From: Candidatus Falkowbacteria bacterium CG10_big_fil_rev_8_21_14_0_10_43_10
GTDB taxonomy: Bacteria > Patescibacteriota > Patescibacteriia > Patescibacteriales > XYC2-FULL-47-12
Assembly: GCA_002773655.1 (NCBI GenBank)
Contig: PFAR01000002.1
Span: forward strand, 1,346-8,331
Length of the DNA: 6,986 bases
Reading direction: 5' to 3'
The notes beneath the pieces were generated by a model. It saw only the letters and a program-made list of their open reading frames with translations. It was not told where the DNA came from and ran no database searches. Position 1 is the first letter of the stretch, and each line of letters starts with the position of its first letter. Shown here piece by piece: positions 5,116 to 6,986 of this stretch. Both the position numbers and the translations under genes were made by a program.

Positions 5116-5634
5116 ATGCCCAATAAAAAAATCGCAATTAATAAAAAATCTGCCGCTGATAGAAAGTCCGCGATTAGAAAAAAGCAGACAGCCAAGTTGG
5201 GTAAAAATAGAGAAAAACCCGCGGCAGATGCCAGCGTTTCTCCGGAAGAGCAGATAAAAGCGGAGCGGGAAAAATATATTGCCATGTGGGCCGGAGTGAT
5301 GTTTTTTATGGCAATCATTGTTTTTGTCTGGCTAATCAGTTTTAAAAATAATTTTCAGGCGATCAATCAGCCGGCTCAAAATGGCGGCGGGGAGTTAGGC
5401 GATATAATTAAAAATTTCAGCCAAGCCGTTGAAGAAGTTGAAGATGATTTGGGCGGCCTGCGGGAGACTATCAACAGCGAAGAGCTGTCTCCGGATGAAA
5501 AAATATCCCAAGAAGAAGAAATCGCCAGTTTGCGCCAGCGGCTGGAGGAAATGGAAAAAAGGGTGGAGCTGGAAAAAATGTTGTCAAAAATCAATAATAG
5601 TTTAAGCGAAGAAGATATAATAGAGCAAAAATAA
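5116..5634 (+). CDS. Single-pass membrane protein with C-terminal coiled coil, function unknown
   Basis: A 172-residue protein I cannot assign to a named family. The N-terminal 1-34 is strongly basic (about a dozen Lys/Arg) and low in hydrophobics, followed by a short linker with VSPEEQIKAEREKY. A single membrane helix spans about 55-76 (YIAMWAGVMFFMAIIVFVWLI). By the positive-inside rule the basic N-terminus would be cytoplasmic and the C-terminal region outside. A glycine-containing linker (90-95) leads to an acidic helical region (96-172) with a heptad-like pattern at about 132-160 (EEEIASLRQRLEEMEKRVELEKML), suggesting a coiled coil and perhaps dimerisation. Its stop is 28 nt before gyrA with no terminator between, so co-transcription is likely. 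There is no Shine-Dalgarno before the ATG. Similar in layout to small division or envelope scaffold proteins, but that is only analogy. Confidence 0.85.
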   Translation: MPNKKIAINKKSAADRKSAIRKKQTAKLGKNREKPAADASVSPEEQIKAEREKYIAMWAGVMFFMAIIVFVWLISFKNNFQAINQPAQNGGGELGDIIKNFSQAVEEVEDDLGGLRETINSEELSPDEKISQEEEIASLRQRLEEMEKRVELEKMLSKINNSLSEEDIIEQK

Positions 5635-5662
5635 TAAAAACTTTTAACGAATGTAATTAAAT

Positions 5663-6986
5663 ATGCCCAAGGAAAAAAATGACAAAAAAGCGCCGCCAGC
5701 GCCGCCGAAAAAAGATTCGGCAGGAAAAAATGGCGGCCGCCAGCCAGCAGAGGAAAAAAAAGATTCCGGCGCCAACGGAGATAAAAGAATTAATCCGGGC
5801 GGAGCGGCATATAAGACCGAGTACGGGCTGATTTCTCCGAAGTCTTTGGTAACCGAAATGAGAGCTTCTTATCTTGATTACGCCATGTCGGTTATCGTCA
5901 GCCGCGCCCTGCCGGACGTGCGCGACGGCTTAAAGCCGGTGCATCGGCGCATCCTCTACGCTATGTGGAGCTTGGGCCTGAAGCCGGGCGCCAAATTCAG
6001 AAAATCAGCGACGGTTGTCGGCGAAGTTTTGGGCAAATACCACCCGCACGGCGATAGTTCGGTATATGACGCGATGGTGCGCATGGCGCAGGATTTTTCC
6101 ATGCGCTATATGCTTGTTAAAGGCCAGGGAAATTTCGGCTCCATGGACGGCGACGGCGCGGCGGCGATGCGTTATACCGAAGCCAAACTGGCATCAATTT
6201 CGGAAGAGTTATTATTGGATATTGAAAAGAATACAGTTGACTTTATTCCTAATTATGACGGCAGCCAAAAAGAGCCGACAGTCGTGCCGGCCAAACTGCC
6301 GAATTTATTGTTAAACGGCGCGCTGGGAATCGCGGTCGGCATGGCTACTAATATCCCGCCGCATAATTTAAACGAACTATGCGAAGGGATAAAATATTTA
6401 ATTGATAACGAGGACGCCAGCGTCGATGATCTGATGCAGTTTGTCAAAGGGCCTGATTTTCCTACCGGCGGAATAATTTATGACAATAGCGAAATTAAAA
6501 GGGCTTACGCGACCGGCAAAGGCGGGATTGTGATACGCGCCAAGAGCGAGATTATGGAAGAAAAAGGAGTTTCCAAAATTATTATTACTGAAATTCCCTA
6601 CCAAGTTAATAAAGCCGAATTGGTGGAGAAGATCGCCGATTTGGTAAAGGATAAAAAAATAGAAGGGATTAAGGATCTGCGCGACGAATCAGACAAGGAT
6701 GGCGTGCGTATCGTGGTGGAATTGAAGAAAGACGCCTATCCGAAAAAGATTTTAAACAGCCTGTATAAGCATACCTCCCTGCAGACGACCTTCCATGTCA
6801 ATTTAATCGCTTTAGTGGACGGCATTCAGCCTAAGCTGCTTAATTTAAAGATGGTTTTAGAGGAGCACATTAAGCACCGGGTTGAAGTTATTAAGCGCCG
6901 GACCCAGTTTGAATTGGATAAAGCCAAGGCGCGGGCGCATATTCTAGAAGGGTTGATGATCGCCCTTAAGAATATTGACGCCGTTA
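5663..6986 (+). CDS. gyrA: DNA gyrase subunit A (3' partial)
   Basis: Breakage-and-rejoining subunit of the gyrase A2B2 complex, which introduces negative supercoils. The frame is open for 441 codons to the window edge, about half the usual length, so the C-terminal DNA-wrapping domain is not visible. Landmarks: SYLDYAMSVIVSRALPDVRDGLKPVHRRIL (69-98), YHPHGDSSVYD (126-136), QGNFGSMDGDGAAAMRYTE (155-173) with catalytic Tyr171, IAVGMATNIPPHN (223-235), EIPYQVNKAELVEKIA (310-325) and the start of the long helical region (RRTQFELDKAKARAHILE, 412-429). Quinolone-resistance positions equivalent to E. coli 83 and 87 are Ser132 and Asp136, the sensitive-type residues. The first ~50 residues are a Lys/Pro/Ala-rich extension, 49 residues longer than the E. 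coli protein. GyrA rather than ParC is favoured by the close match to GyrA motifs, but the diagnostic GyrA box lies outside the window. No Shine-Dalgarno. Confidence 0.96.
   Translation, partial: MPKEKNDKKAPPAPPKKDSAGKNGGRQPAEEKKDSGANGDKRINPGGAAYKTEYGLISPKSLVTEMRASYLDYAMSVIVSRALPDVRDGLKPVHRRILYAMWSLGLKPGAKFRKSATVVGEVLGKYHPHGDSSVYDAMVRMAQDFSMRYMLVKGQGNFGSMDGDGAAAMRYTEAKLASISEELLLDIEKNTVDFIPNYDGSQKEPTVVPAKLPNLLLNGALGIAVGMATNIPPHNLNELCEGIKYLIDNEDASVDDLMQFVKGPDFPTGGIIYDNSEIKRAYATGKGGIVIRAKSEIMEEKGVSKIIITEIPYQVNKAELVEKIADLVKDKKIEGIKDLRDESDKDGVRIVVELKKDAYPKKILNSLYKHTSLQTTFHVNLIALVDGIQPKLLNLKMVLEEHIKHRVEVIKRRTQFELDKAKARAHILEGLMIALKNIDAV

Noticed and set aside
6015..6314. Plus-strand 99-codon frame inside gyrA
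   Set aside because: Cys/Arg/Trp-rich out-of-frame reading of conserved gyrA sequence.

Overview
This is probably a bacterial chromosome segment from the Candidate Phyla Radiation (Patescibacteria; a Parcubacteria-like member is my best guess). That is an inference. It rests on core genes of moderate GC separated by very AT-rich spacers built from short repeated words, on almost no Shine-Dalgarno sites, and on a highly acidic FtsK. No rRNA or other taxonomic marker is present. Every complete gene I accept ends in TAA or TAG, and I saw no in-frame TGA, so nothing requires a recoded stop.

The left part (1-1602) is mostly minus strand. A plus-strand gene with a C-terminal membrane anchor ends at 106. 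It is separated by a bidirectional terminator hairpin (138-166) from a leftward two-gene unit. That unit consists of a 79-residue DUF5678-like protein (753-992) and, 4 nt later, a retropepsin-like aspartic protease with a C-terminal SEC-C metal-binding motif (203-748). It has its own near-consensus promoter (1020-1048), is unusually AT-rich and looks like an acquired cassette. A TAA codon cuts the SEC-C motif just before its final CCG, and the missing residues can still be read in frame beyond the stop. Upstream of it, also leftward, is a Nudix hydrolase gene (1071-1469) with a consensus promoter (1575-1602) and a small palindrome in its leader.

The right part (1637-6986) is plus strand. An extended -10 promoter, divergent from the Nudix promoter, leads into ftsK (1687-4230). 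It is followed by a UlaG-like metallo-beta-lactamase-fold hydrolase (4347-4997), a single-pass membrane protein with a coiled coil (5116-5634) and gyrA (5663 to beyond the window edge; no stop in the window). FtsK moves the chromosome terminus during division and gyrase handles supercoiling, so this block is centred on chromosome topology and segregation; the two genes in between have no known role there.

The most unusual non-coding signal is in the spacers. Three of them carry short words repeated with a 7-nt period (TACRAAT, TTTTCAA, TTCTAAA), a different word in each. Two are folded as inverted repeats that fill the gaps between ftsK, the hydrolase gene and the membrane-protein gene. No tRNA, rRNA, CRISPR array, transposase gene or replication origin was seen.
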